In this document: positions 1 to 11,720 of the stretch, in pieces
Position numbering within the stretch: the stretch's first letter is position 1
Layout of the letters: each line of letters opens with the position of its first letter
DNA from: Gentiana macrophylla
Lineage: Eukaryota; Streptophyta; Magnoliopsida; Gentianales; Gentianaceae
Length of the DNA: 64,000 bases
Reading direction: 5' to 3'
NCBI GenBank assembly: GCA_026214975.1
Contig: CM047805.1
Location: 195,887,042-195,951,041 of the forward strand
The notes under the pieces: model-generated
What the model was told of the DNA's origin: nothing
The model's input: the letters and a program-made list of their open reading frames with translations, nothing else
Databases searched by the model: none
Made by a program: the position numbers and the translations under genes

Positions 1-863
1 TGCAATGGCAGCCTCTTTTCTGTTGATTTGAGTCCTATTTATAGAACTTTGGAGGAAGGTCGGACCGGTCCGGGAAAATGCCGGACTGGGCCGGACTAAT
101 CATGACATTCATCTCCCCTTAATTCCAATTTTCGGATATAAATTATATATTTTGAAATAAAACTTCTAAAATTCATATCTTGAGTTCTAGATCTCCAAAT
201 GACATGATTCAAGAGGCATTGGAAAGCTCGTTGAAAAATCTACAACTTTCATGCGGGACTCTTCTTCAGAAAATGTCTTTTTGATGGGCCATTCGCTCGT
301 CGAAGATATTTCTCGATTTCCACTAAATCGAATCGATTAGCCACTTGACCACTTGACTTAATGATACTTGAGTTGTAGAAGTCCGATTGACGTAATTCAA
401 AATGCGTTGGAAAGCTCTTTCAAAGATCTACAACTTCCATTAAGGACACTTCTTCAGAAAATGCCGTTTTAATGAGCCATTTGTTCGTCGAAGATATAAT
501 TCGTTAGTGGTACCACTAACCACTGAGCCACTTGACCACTTAAGTTAGTGGCACACTCTTATATCCTTAAAAATATCTCTTTTAGGCCTCAAAACGTGTC
601 ATTACTCGGGATTTTGGTCAACCTATAATTCTGCAATAAACCACCAAAATACCAAACGTAAATCCGACACGACACTCCGGTTACTAAACCGGTACAAAAA
701 CTAATAAAAACACATAAAACACTATATTTTATAAAATAACTACTACTAACATACTTAGATAAATCTAAGGAATTTATGACTCGAAATGATATAATAACGC
801 TCAAAATGATATTAGAAATGGGGTAAAATGTTATGAAAATAACTGTGAATTTTTCTCTCATCA
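1..863 (-). repeat. 3' LTR of E1 (partial)
   Basis: This matches 10676-11537 almost base for base and ends in CTCATCA at 863, the inward LTR boundary. The remaining 1.5 kb of this LTR lies left of the window. It contains two diverged copies of a roughly 115 bp unit (about 199-315 and 390-503), each with GGAAAGCTC followed by an ACAACTT core and a TCGTCGAAGATAT end. These are internal U3-type direct repeats. Confidence 0.92.
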
Positions 864-2558
864 CAACCCCCCACTTAGCTTTTGGCCGTCCTCGAGCAAA
901 ACAAGTGATAAAATAAAATGAATGAGGAAAAATTCATGAAGAGATAAGATGTAAGGGACAACCAGATGATGAAACCATTCGAATCATAACCACACGTTAA
1001 CCTCAATATAAATGTATAACAGAGTGCGTGTGTAACAAGCCTTTTCAATTTCCACTATCCTCTTTTGAATAATTCAAGCAAACGCACAAGTATCCATTCA
1101 GATAGTCCTAATGACTTTCCTAGGTAAAGCGCAACATAGATTCCACACAAAGTCTCTCCCTGTACTTATTAGGATAATCCCTAAAGCATATCATTCAGTT
1201 TATACTGGGGATAGTCGAGGAAGATAACTAAGATTTCAACCATGCTTAATTCATTCCCAGCAATAGGATGTTTCGTGATAACACCCTAGCTGGACTTAAT
1301 TTCACATGTGTAGCATATGTCTTCATTCCCAGCAATAGGATGTTTCGTGATAACACCCTAGCTGGACTACTATCATCAGCGATTGCCTCATTCCCAAAGA
1401 ATAGGACGTTTCGTGATAACACCCTAGTGGACTACTATCATCGAGGCGATCGGGAGCTTTTAAACCTCATAGTGATATAGGACGTTTCGTGATAATGCCC
1501 TCTCGCACTCAAATCATTGGTAGCTACAACCGACATATATATAGTTCATCTTAATTTGGTATTTTTCTTTTCATTCCACTTAACTTATATCCTTTCTATC
1601 ACATTCAAACCTTGAGATATTCACAAGACACGTTCAAAAATTAGGTACTAAGTTCTTGCAATTATCTCTAGAATAACCACTAGGATACTGAATGGATATA
1701 GTTTAAAATTTTCGCTTCAATATCAAAGGCTTACGTGAACAATGAATTCATGTTACACAAATAAATTTGGGGTTAAAATGCACTTACGGTTCACTTTGAT
1801 TATATACATCCAAATCGATCATTACATCATCAAATCCATGAAATATATACCTTATACAATTTATTTGAATCAACTAAATAATGCTCGAAAAAAATAAAAA
1901 ACTAAGGGATTTTCTGATACAAAATAAATACTTAATGCCATTACTAGACCAACCTCGACTCTACCCCCCACTTACGAACGTGCAATGTCCCAAGCGTGTG
2001 AATGAGATAGAGAAGAAGACTTAGCTTATAAACCTGGCAGAAAGGTGCTACCGAATCCCGTAACAGCCATGAGAAAACACGTCCCGAATCCCTATACAAA
2101 ACCAAAACAAAGAAAACACGGGACATGGTCCTCGTGCCAAGACATCGAACATGGATAGGGGAATAATAAGAAAATGGCCTTGTCACGGCAGAAAATTCGA
2201 TAGGCAATATGTGCATACATATCATATAAAGCATATACATATCATAGTCAAGGCATCAATTCAAATTGGAAACAGACTAAATCATAAAATGTAGTGAGTC
2301 TTTTATACCCAGATTCTCAAGGGTTCTGTCAAAACAGTCCAACAACCTAAGTCCAAGAAATGATGCATTTGAATTTTTTCTGTATTCTACCTAGAGATTT
2401 TCGGATAACCACCTAATCGTTCTCTTTTAATGACATTCAAACACTCATCCAGAGACTTGGTTGTGCTTTGTGTTCAACTTCCATTATGATCATACTTTCC
2501 ACAGATTCTACATTTCATTAAGACTAGTCTTATCCAAATTATTATTATTATTAATAAC
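864..2558 (-). other. E1 spacer between integrase and 3' LTR
   Basis: This 1.7 kb stretch separates the integrase end from the 3' LTR. It has no convincing open frame on either strand. The first bases read outward from the LTR (864-890) are the complement of a purine-rich tract (AGCTAAGTGGGGGG), the expected polypurine tract for plus-strand priming. In E2 the equivalent position holds an accessory gene. Here that gene appears to be deleted or degraded beyond recognition. Confidence 0.6.
1255..1500. repeat. Imperfect tandem repeat in E1 spacer
   Basis: Four diverged copies share a core of the form ATAGGAYGTTTCGTGATAA followed by CACCCTAG or GCCCTC. They start near 1265, 1336, 1402 and 1477, so spacing falls from about 71 to 66 to 75 bp. 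Intervening sequence is partly conserved (CATTCCCAGCAATAGG in the first two, GGACTACTATCATC in the middle two). The function is unknown. Confidence 0.75.
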
Positions 2559-2586
2559 GGGCTGCCTCCCGGTAGCGCTTTTGTTT
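2559..2586 (-). other. Conserved post-integrase motif (GGGAGGCAACCC-type), E1 copy
   Basis: On the minus strand this reads as an AAACAAAAGCGCT block followed closely by GGGAGGCAGCCC. The same paired motif lies just downstream of pol in E2 (34033-34060) and in E3 (60347-60375), although the surrounding sequence is unrelated. It is non-coding and marks the pol/accessory-region border in all three elements. Confidence 0.7.
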
Positions 2587-2623
2587 AATGTTGTTTGCTC
2601 GACTGAGACTCAGAAACGATTTA

Positions 2624-3528
2624 TCAAGACTCGGGATCAGTCAAATGCACAATTTCGAGAGCCTCATCGAATGGTAACTTCTTATATTTTTTTAGACGAA
2701 GGCCGTTCGTGATGAACGTTCCGTGCTTCGGATGTGTTACCTCGATGGCTCCTGAGTTGAAAACTCGCAATACCGTATATGGTCCTGACCACCTTGACTT
2801 AAGTTTGCCTTGAAACAAATGGAGGCGAGTGTTATAGAAAAGGACCTCATCACCTACGTTGAAAATACGCGGTTTGATCAACTTATCATGAAGCATTATG
2901 GTCTTTTCCTTATATTTCGCCGAACAATCGTAAGCTTGAAGGCGAAACTCATCTAACTCGTTCAATTGGGCCATCCTTCTTTCACCGATTAATACGTCAT
3001 CCATATTTAGATTCTTAATTGCCCAATAGGCCTTATGCTCTACCTCTACGGGGAGATGGCAAGCCTTGCCAAAAACAAGCATGTAGGGTGACATACCTAT
3101 TGGTGTCTTGAACGCAGTTCGGTGTGCCCAAAGCGCATCATCTAACTTCTTTGACCAATCCTTAAGATTAGAATTGATTTGTCTTCTCCAAGATTCTTTT
3201 AATTCCCGATTGGACACTTCTACTTGGCCACTAGTCTGAGGGTGGTAGGCAGTGCCTAACTTATGAGTGACCCCATACTTCATTAAAAGCTTATTGAAAT
3301 CTCTATTTGCAAAGTGACTTCCATTGTCACTGATTATTGCTCGAGGTATTCCAAACCGGGATAGAATATGTTTCTTAAGAAACCGTATGACTACATGTTT
3401 ATCGTTAGTAAGCGAAGCAATTGCCTCAACCCACTTTGAAAGCGTAATCACAAGCGACAAGAATGTCTCGATTCCCGAAAGAAGACGGATATGGTCCCAT
3501 GAAGTCTAATCCCCATACATCAAAAACT
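2624..3528 (-). pseudogene. E1 integrase: catalytic core and C-terminal domain
   Basis: Integrase joins the element cDNA to the chromosome. The open stretch 2624-3460 shows the second catalytic Asp in IISDNGSHF, the [13 protein letters not shown] segment with the catalytic Glu, and a C-terminal GPYTV chromodomain-like/GPF region ending in [10 protein letters not shown]. The first catalytic Asp and the join to the zinc-binding domain at 3529 are disrupted by a frame change near 3460-3530. The protein therefore cannot be made as one chain. It is very similar to the E2 integrase at 32.7-33.8 kb. It is identified from motifs alone, but the motifs are unambiguous. Confidence 0.92.
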
Positions 3529-4590
3529 TCACACACTATTATCGGTTTTAGGGCATCTCATTTCTCTTGAAATCCTCCATGAGCGTTGACAGGCGTTACA
3601 TGTCTTAACATACGCATGTGCATCCTTGAAAATAGTGGGCCAGTAGAACCCACTTTGTAACACCTTCAATGTTGTTCTCTCGCCCGAGAAGTGGCCACCA
3701 GTCTCTTTATCATGGCAAAACAAGAGAATACTCACTATCTCACTGTCATCAACACATCTCCTCAGGATTCCATCTGCACAAAGCCTAAAAAGTAAGGGAT
3801 CTTCCCACACATATCGGTTCACCTCACTATAGAACTTCTTCTTCTGGTTCTCATCAAACTCAGGATCTACGAATCCACACTCATGATAATTAACGAATGG
3901 GGCATACCATGGGTTTCCTTTCTTTCCTCTCTGCAGAAAATTTCCTCGCTTAACCGGGAGCATCGTATCCACTACGAACAACTGCTCATCCCGAAAACGG
4001 TCATCAATCTCAATTTTTGTAAAACATTTCTCTTCACTCGGCTCCATCCTACTCAGATGGTCAGCTACTACGTTCTCACACCCCTTTCTATTCTTAATCT
4101 CTACATCGAACTCTTGAAGAAGCAAGATCCACCTTAACAAGCGTGGTTTTGCATCCTTCTTGGCAAATAGGTATTTCAATGCAGCATGGTCAGTGTGAAC
4201 TATGACTTTTGATCCAACCAAGTATGACCGGAACTTGTCGAAAGCAAAAACAATAGCTAAAAGTTCCTTTTCAGTTGTGGCGTACTTTTGTTGAGCCGAG
4301 TTCATGGTATGAGTCGCATAGTAGATAGGGCGAAACAACTTGTCAACCTTCTGACCTAGGACAGCTCCTACGGCATAATCACTCGCATCACACATCACTT
4401 CGAACTCCTTAGACCAATCAGGTGCTACCAAGATAGGAGCCGAAGTAAGAAGTTTCTTAAGAGTTCGAAAAGCATCTAGGCATGCCGCATCAAAAACACA
4501 AGGGGCACCCTTCATCAATTGAAGAGTAAGAGGTCTAACAATGTGGGAAAAACCCGGAATGAATCTACGATAAAAACCTGCATGTCCCAA
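3529..4590 (-). pseudogene. E1 RNase H plus integrase zinc-binding domain
   Basis: A 353-residue open stretch starts in the RT connection ([14 protein letters not shown]). It passes through a Ty3-type RNase H, with the [13 protein letters not shown] strand and the TEKELLAIV and [10 protein letters not shown] catalytic blocks. It then reaches the HHCC integrase domain ([12 protein letters not shown], then CNACQR). The order and spacing are those of a standard gypsy pol. The frame is lost at both ends, against RT at about 4600 and against the integrase core at about 3528. The RNase H acidic residues that can be seen are present, so decay here looks like recent indels rather than long drift. Confidence 0.93.
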
Positions 4591-5419
4591 GAATGAACGT
4601 AGAGTCTTGATTTGTAGGCATAGGAAGCTTAGAAATTGCCTCTATTTTTGCTCTATCGACCTCTATTCCTTTACCCGATACCTTATGCCCTAAAACAATT
4701 CCTTCAGTTACCATGAAATGACACTTTTCCTAATTTAAAACCAAGTTTGTCTCCTCACAACGTGCAAGCACCTTATCAATGTTCGACAAACACTCGTCAA
4801 AAGTATCACCAAAAACGCTAAAGTCATCCATAAAAACTTCTATGAAATTCTCTATCATATCGGCAAAGATAGCCATCATGCATCGCTGGAACGTTGCGGG
4901 TGCATTACACAACCCAAACGGCATTCTTTTGAATGCAAAGGTGCCATACGGACACGTGAATGTAGTCTTATCCTGGTCATGTATATCGATGTGAATTTGA
5001 TAATAGCCACTAAAACCGCCAAAAAGCGAAAGAAATGCATGACCACTTTCCAGGACGCTACAGCATTTGATCAATAAAGGGTAGGGAAAATGATCTTTCC
5101 TAGTCTTATCATTCAAAGATCCGAAAATCAATACAAACTCGTGACCAGTAACTAAACGAGTAGGAATGGGCACACCTTTTTCATTAAGCTCAACTGTGAT
5201 GCCTCATTTCTTAGGCACGACTTGCGTGGGGCTCACCCATTCACTGTCGGAGATTGCGTAGATTATCCCGAACTCAAGCATCTTTACCACGTCTTTCCTC
5301 ACCACTTCTTGCATATGTGGGTTTAGCCGTCTCTGAAATTGCCTAACCGGCTTGGCACCTTCTTCCAGGATGATCTTGTGCTTGCAGATATCAGCACTAA
5401 TCCCTTTTATGTCAACCAT
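4591..5419 (-). pseudogene. E1 reverse transcriptase
   Basis: Two open pieces (5204-5419 and 4730-5173) cover a Ty3-type reverse transcriptase. The first has the KPVRQ/QRRLNPH finger region and SPTQVVPKK. The second has the palm: FGLCNAPATFQRCM, then VFMDDFSVFG with the two active-site Asp residues in the FMDD form typical of this lineage. Between them the conserved R-hCIDYRKLN segment has become HEFVLIFGSLN, which suggests local corruption around 5080-5170. Frame changes near 5173-5204 and 4600-4730 make it a pseudogene. Confidence 0.92.
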
Positions 5420-5691
5420 CTTCCATCCGAAGGCCTTTTGTGTTTCTTCAAGAGGCGTGGATCAACTTAGCTTCTCGCCAAAGCGGTTAGTGCGAGACGA
5501 AACAATAAGAGGAAGTAATTCATCGGTTCTAAAAACACATACTTTAAATGCTTAGGAAGTGGCTTGACTCAGATCGGTAGGTGGTTCCTCGATTGACGGC
5601 TTTGGCAATTTGCCGATCAAACCGAGCTCTAGCTTCTTATTCCGACTTGCGTCGACGACAAAGGAGTTGCCTCCAAATGATATACGAACTC

Positions 5692-6330
5692 TCATTTTGG
5701 ATCGTCATCCTCTGCGGTGCTTGACTTCATCAAGCATTCTTCCATTGGTTCTTGGTATCCCTGCAGGTTAGTGTGCTCCAAAATACAAGGATATATAGCA
5801 TCAACAGAAAAACAATCACTCTTTTCATAATCAGGATGCTTCATTGCATTATAGACATTTATGGCCACACTCTCTTTCCCGACTCGTAGTATGATCTCTC
5901 CCCTCTTTACGTCTATCAAGGTCTCTCCTGTGTTCAAGAAAGGCCGACCTAACAAAAGCGGGGCATTAGCATCCATATCTAAGACTACGAAGTCAATGGG
6001 GAAAACAAACTTGTCAACCTGCACTAACACATCTTCAGCTACCCCCATTGGATTCCTAACAGACCTATCTGCCATCTGTAGGATCATCCCTGTTGGTTCT
6101 AACTTACCCAACCCCAATTTCTCATACACTCCTCTAGGCATCAGGCTCACAGAAGCCCCTAGATCACATAGCACATTTTTAAACACAGTTTCTCCAATGG
6201 TAATTGGGATGGTAAAGCTACCTCTATCCTGCAACTTGGGGGGTATCCTATTATCAAAGATTGCAGAACATTCCTCACTCAAATGTACCATCTGTTGCAT
6301 CTTCTCCTTACTCGACAACATTCCTTTCAA
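5692..6330 (-). pseudogene. E1 aspartic protease and pol N-terminal region
   Basis: The retroviral-type protease that matures gag-pol is shown by DLGASVSLMP (catalytic Asp with the DxGAS form seen in Athila/Tat) and by the hydrophobic LLLGRPFLNTG segment. SEECSAIFDNRIPPKL upstream is the usual lead-in to the protease in this group. The acidic tail (near MKSSTAEDDDPK) leads toward RT, which is reached only through a frame change near 5420-5690. The E2 protease at about 30.2 kb is clearly homologous. Confidence 0.92.
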
Positions 6331-6352
6331 AAACTTAAAGTATGGGGAATGC

Positions 6353-9047
6353 TCAAATTGCCTCTAATAGGGAATATTCACCTCTACCTTTCTTAAGAGA
6401 TTGAAATTTTGCACGACCTTGAGTCAGTATGTCCTTTCTGGGTCCCTTAGGAGGATAGGGTAAAGTATTAACATCAAAATCAGGGGGAGGAGGAGGAATT
6501 CTATTTTTCTTACCTCTTTCTTTAGGCGGCGAGGCTTCTTCTTCTTTGATGTCCAATACCACATAGTCGTTCTTCGGTGCTGCCCCTTCCACTGCTTTCT
6601 GGTTTGCCTCAGCCAATGCCTTTTTCATCGCTTCCAATTCTTTCCTCATTGCAGCCATTTCTTTCTTCACACTGCCAACTTCCAAGTCCTCAATCTCGAC
6701 TTCACCATACATGGCCCCTTCACGGTCGATTGCGCTTCTCTTTCTCGGCCTTATCGGTTTTACGCTTTATCACCCATAATTCCTTCTTCTTATCACTCTC
6801 ATTGACCTCTTTACCACTTCATGTGAACACGCATTCACACCCTTTGGGTTCTCTCTCGGTGTTACTTGAAGTCCACCACTCAGATTTGTTTTCAATGTGT
6901 CGGTTATTTGACCCACTTGGGTCTCCAAGTTCGAATGGCGAGAATGTGTGGCCACTTTTTGCTCTACTGACATTCTTGTTTAGCTCGAAAGCTTGATCTG
7001 TCTAATCTTTCCGAAGTATCTCGTGGGCGTCTTTTGAACACGTAATTGTTTGATTCCGATTGTTTTGGTTGTTTACGGTGTAGATGAGCATTCGGATCCG
7101 ATAGGTGCGAATTAATATTTCTCAATGGTTGGCTCTCACTGGCGATTTCGATTACTTTGTCGCCCCGATTCGATTCCAACCTTGATTTTGGTTCCATTCG
7201 ATTCTCTGTTGTTGTTGGCCTTGTGCACGAGATTGCGGGTTCGACATTGTTTTGATTCCGGCCTTGATTTCGATTACGGTATGAACTCGATTTCGGGGTT
7301 ACGATTCCAAGGTCGGTTATACGGGCTTTGGTTTTGCCTAAAGCCTTGGTTACGATTCGCTTTGATTCCAATTCGATTCGACCCTGGTTCCAACCTTGAT
7401 TCTGCTGATTCGATTCCATTGCCCTGGTTTCCTTGTCCAACATAATTCACTTCATATTGTTGTGAACCATCACCCATACCATAATCCATTTGTGGCCCTA
7501 CTTGCGATTATCAATGTTTTGATTCCTTTGTTCTTTGGCCAAACTCTTGCTGATTCATATCCATTTGCCTCATCGCATAGACATTTATTCGCTGCTGGTC
7601 ATTCTGATTGCCAGACTGCTGTTGTACTGGAGTAGGCGTCAATTGTTGTGGATAAGTGGGTTTTTTCGATGATGCACATTCCATGGCAGAATGTCCACCT
7701 CCACAAAGTTGGCATTGTTGTGCCTTTTTCGTTCTAACTCCATTCGGTCCATCTTTAGCACCATTTCTTGCATCTTGTCATGCATGGCCGTCTCTCTATC
7801 AAGCTCTTCTTTTAGCGACTTCACACTTTCCAGGGGCTTTCTTTTCTTCTCGCTCGACCCCATTGTCCTTCTCCATCTCGCCGCATTCTCAATCTGTCTC
7901 ATAGCTTGCTCTCGCGGTGATTCATGATATCTCCGCCATTTGGCGGCATTCAGCTTATTCTGGTCCATTGGCTCTAAGGCCCTGAATAATATAATAACCT
8001 GTTCCACTGTAGAAAAACCGTGTGGAGGGCATCTCTTCAGTAGACCCCTGAATCTCTCATAAGTCTCTTTTAAGGTTTCTCCCTCAAAACCGTCAAACGA
8101 AGAGATTCCTTCCTTCAAATCTAGAATCTTGGCCGGAGGAAAATACTTTTTCAGAAACACTCTCGTTACATCAGCCCATGTATGTAACGAATCATTTGGT
8201 AAATAGTCATACCAATCTTTAGCAGCTCCTCTTAATGCAAACGGAAAAACTATTAATTTTACCGCCTCGTCACTTACCCGTTATATTTCATTGTTCCACA
8301 AATCCGAGAAAGTGATCCGAAAGCTATTCGGGTTCTCGATCGATTTCCGTGGAACAAGGCGTGTTCCCCCAACATGTTCAAAATATTTTGCTTATTATCC
8401 ATGTTATTCGCATTAATTAGGGGTACCCTAATTGGGTTGTGCCCTATAACTTCCTGTGGGGTAGTGACGTAATCTCGACAAACCCTCAGTCCCTGTGCTT
8501 GCTGAGCCATCTGTTGCTGATAAAGCGGCTGCTGAGGAGGTGGATCATACGGGTTATACGGGTTTTGGAACCCCTGTTGATTTATTTGATTCTCCAGCAT
8601 CCGCAGTACTCGATTTACCGTCTCGTGGTCTAATTCGGGTCCTAAGTTCTGCGTATCTTGAGCATCTTGTCCGCCTCTGTACTGTCCAATCCCTGGCCTC
8701 TGATTAAACTGTGGAGTTCCCAACTGATGCAATACTGTGTTGTCATCTCTTGACGGCTCATGACGAGGGGTCCTCGGTGGAGTATGCAATGGTAGTGTTG
8801 CGTTACCACCAGTAGTGTCTGAGGTTTGCCCTTGTACATTGTGCTCGCTTAAGGGCTCTTTGCCATCTCTATGAGTTGGTGAATCCTCCATTCCCTCTGA
8901 GGATTCTGACAATGAACTCTCTAACTCAAACAAAGGGTTCGGACTGGCAATCAGAGGTTCTCCTCGGCGCTGACTGTTTCTATGACATGCGTAAGCTTCA
9001 ATTTCTTCAATTGGCTCGATGAGTGGTTCTTTGGAGCTTCGGGTCAT
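6353..9047 (-). pseudogene. E1 gag (capsid/nucleocapsid), frame-broken
   Basis: The start is placed at 9047, where MTRSSKEPLIEPIEEIEAY matches the N-terminus of the E2 gag. The capsid core is visible as DYVTTPQEVIGHNPIRVPLI, then DWYDYLPNDSLHTWADV (about 8170-8260), FLKKYFPP and a region running to 7639. A CCHC knuckle (CQLCGGGHSAMEC) is encoded at 7677-7714. The Gln/Asn-rich tail at 6964-7489 contains repeated ATTCGATTC-type units and falls in different frames. A coiled-coil stretch (EMAAMRKELEAMKKAL) at about 6600 leads to pol. At least four frame changes break the gene. Confidence 0.88.
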
Positions 9048-9133
9048 GCACTGACAAACAAGAAACAACGAGAAAAAATAAAAACGACCTAAGCCCAAGC
9101 TTTCGGTCAACTTACAAGATATCAAACGTTACC

Positions 9134-9151
9134 TCCCCGGCAACGGCGCCA
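9134..9151 (-). promoter_or_regulatory. E1 primer-binding site, tRNA-Asp type
   Basis: The minus strand reads TGGCGCCGTTGCCGGGGA, the complement of the 3' end of plant tRNA-Asp. It lies 7 bp inside the LTR boundary at 9159, where minus-strand cDNA synthesis is primed. Confidence 0.92.
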
Positions 9152-9158
9152 AAAATCT

Positions 9159-10019
9159 TGATAGCAAAATAACTAATCGCTAACTTTAACCGTGAGTATC
9201 GGGTCAATGATGAGTATAATGGTAACAAGGTCGAATCCACAGGAATAACGTTTAAGTACCAAAGTCGACGTAGAACTTAGTTCAGTCAAGATTATGGTAG
9301 GAGATATTACACTAGTGCAAAAGTAAAGATTAACTAACGGTTGTAGTTCTAGTTATTAAAAGGTATAGCGAATTATGATCCAACGAGTTACTTTTACCCC
9401 CCAAGAGAAGACTTGACAGGGGGGCGTGTTTTAACCAACCTACCTTTCCACGAGAATTTAACGACATCCACGGGTGCCAACTCCACAATTACGGTGTTAA
9501 GGTGCGAACAACTCTCACTCAACACCCTATGTGAAGTTAATTAGTTTTCCCTTTAGAAAACCGATTAACCTAACATGATTACGCTCTTAGAGTCGCTCGA
9601 ACAACGATGACAAACCTCTGTAGATTGAAGCGGTCCTAACAACTAGGCCGAATCTACATAGCGATCCCAAAACCCCTTATCCCACATCTCACCGCAAAAT
9701 ACATCTATAGGTTCGATGTGTGTGACGATGAACTAGGTGATCAATCTAATTCAAAGGCGTTTAAAATAAGTTTTAGGGCGTGGATTAATCATTAAAACAT
9801 AAGATTACGCGCTACACAACTCCCGTATTAATCCCTTTGAGGCGTTTCACTCGATTTTACATAATTCGACTATACACAAATTTAGTTACTCATGATGGTG
9901 ATAACAACGGAATGATTAAAGGAAATTATACTAAAGACATAAGTAAAAGTGAATTCAACATCATATGAAAAACAGTAAATAAGTGCTTAATAATATAGAT
10001 ATATATAAGTGCATAAAAG

Positions 10020-10071
<52 letters not shown>

Positions 10072-10165
10072 TAAGTGCGTAAAAGTAAATAAAAGCTCTA
10101 AAACAATAATCTATTGATAATTATCCCATTACAAACGATATTTTAATTTATATTAAAACATATAC

Positions 10166-10236
<71 letters not shown>

Positions 10237-10312
10237 TATATAGATATATATATATATATATATACTATAAAAAGAAAGACGAGAAAAAGAAAGAAAAGAA
10301 AAGGAAGGAAAT

Positions 10313-10359
<47 letters not shown>

Positions 10360-11537
10360 GTTTGGTTGGGAAACTTCAACCAAGATCCACACGTATTTTT
10401 TTTTTTTTTGTTCAAAAAGAAAAATATTTTTTTTTTTTTTTTTTTTTTCGTTAAAGAGAAAGTTTTTTTTTTTTTTTTTTTTTGAAGGGTTTGAGTTAAA
10501 TTGTTCCATTTTATGACTCAATTGTATTTTTAATCTACACATTAAAAGACATTTGGAAAAAGTCAAAAAAAAGGAAGGAAGGAAAGTTTTTTTTTTTTTT
10601 AATTTTATTTTTATATATATATATATATATATATGTTACTACTACCAACAAGAAAAAGAAAGAAAATTGGCCGAATGCAATGGCAGCCTCTTTTCTGTTG
10701 ATTTGAGTCCTATTTATAGAACTTTGGAGGAAGGTCGGACGGTCCGGAAAATGCCGGACTGGGCCGGACTAATCATGACATTCATCTCCCCTTAATTCCA
10801 ATTTTCGAATATAAATTATATATTTTGGAATAAAACTTCTAAAATTCATATCTTGAGTTCTAGATCTCCAAATGACATGATTCAAGAGGCATTGGAAAGC
10901 TCGTTGAAAAATCTACAACTTTCATGAGGGACTCTTCTTCAGAAAATGTCTTTTTGATGGGTCATTCGCTCGTCGAAGATATTTCTCGATTTCCACTAAA
11001 TCGAATCGATTAGCCACTTGACCACTTGACTTAATGATACTTGAGTTGTAGAAGTCCGATTGACGTGATTCAAAATGTGTTGGAAAGCTCTTTCAAATAT
11101 CTACAACTTCCATTAAGGACACTTCTTCAGAAAATGCCGTTTTAATGAGCCATTTGTTCGTCGAAGATATAATTCGTTAGTGGTACCACTAACCACTGAG
11201 CCACTTGACCACTTAAGTTAGTGGCACACTCTTATATCCCTAAAAATATCTCTTTTAGGCCTCAAAACATGTCATTACTCAGGATTTTGGTCAACCTATA
11301 ATTCTGCAATAAACCACCAAAATACCAAACGTAAATCCGACACGACACTCCGGTTACTAAACCGGTACAAAAACTAATAAAAACACATAAAAACACTATA
11401 TTTTATAAAATAACTACTACTAACATACTTAGATAAATCTAAGGAATTTATGACTCGAAATGATATAATTACGCTCAAAATGATATTAGAAAAGGGGTAA
11501 AATATTATGAAAATAACTGTGAATTTTTCCCTCATCA
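9159..11537 (-). repeat. 5' LTR of E1
   Basis: This 2379 bp LTR is bounded by TG at 9159 and CA at 11537, and its last 862 bp match the left LTR. Near its PBS-proximal end it carries AAGGTCGAATCCACAGGAA (9222-9240), a motif shared in altered form with the LTRs of E2, E3 and family C. Long TA and poly-T tracts at 10.0-10.65 kb lie in the middle. It inserted into a copia gag whose coding sequence resumes at 11538. Confidence 0.92.
10023..10634. repeat. TA microsatellite and poly-T cluster in E1 LTR
   Basis: TA runs occupy about 10023-10077, 10160-10264, 10315-10357 and 10612-10634. Poly-T runs lie at 10396-10409, 10427-10448 and 10463-10483. Open frames here translate to Ile-Tyr repeats and are not genes. 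Confidence 0.95.
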
Positions 11538-11666
11538 GTGACCTAATAAATCTTGACTGTCAGCAAAGGCCATAGCCTGTTCTTGCCATAAAGGATAATT
11601 TTTGGATGATAGCTTGAGGGAGATGATGCTATTTACGTTAATAGAGGTGAGGGATTGAGCCGCCAT
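11538..11666 (-). pseudogene. Copia C1 gag N-terminus, cut by E1
   Basis: On the minus strand a start codon at 11666 opens a short frame (MAAQSLTSINVNSIISLKLS, continuing with a YPLWQEQ motif). This is the usual N-terminus of Ty1/copia gag (KLSxxNYxxW). The frame stops being copia exactly at the E1 LTR boundary, so E1 inserted about 43 codons into this gag. The rest of the element must lie left of the window. Confidence 0.8.
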
Positions 11667-11697
11667 ATTGAATTATGTGGTGATCAGACACCAATTG

Positions 11698-11709
11698 GCT
11701 CCGATACCA
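11698..11709 (-). promoter_or_regulatory. Copia C1 primer-binding site, initiator tRNA-Met type
   Basis: The minus strand reads TGGTATCGGAGC, one base from the common copia PBS TGGTATCAGAGC. It lies between the C1 gag and the C1 LTR. Confidence 0.8.
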
Positions 11710-11720
11710 TTAAGAAAAAC

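Larger units (their letters stand above)
1..11537 (-). mobile_element. E1: Athila-like Ty3/gypsy LTR retrotransposon, minus strand, left end outside window
   Basis: The same sequence occurs at 1-863 and 10676-11537, which defines two LTRs. Between them, read on the minus strand, lie a primer-binding site, gag, protease, reverse transcriptase, RNase H and integrase in gypsy order. The tRNA-Asp-type PBS, long LTRs, DLGAS protease and a spacer between integrase and 3' LTR fit the Athila/Tat side of Ty3/gypsy. The shared LTR parts differ at roughly 17-20 positions by eye (about 98% identity), so insertion is fairly recent. All coding frames are nonetheless interrupted. The right flank is a copia gag, so E1 inserted into an older copia element. 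The opposite target duplication is outside the window. Confidence 0.93.

Noticed and set aside
5861..6367. 168-codon plus-strand frame opposite the E1 protease
   Set aside because: Antisense shadow of a clear protease gene; no domain features.
10143..10566. Open frames coding long Ile-Tyr repeats (also at 41904-42194 and 56308-56608)
   Set aside because: They are translations of TA microsatellites and have no coding character.
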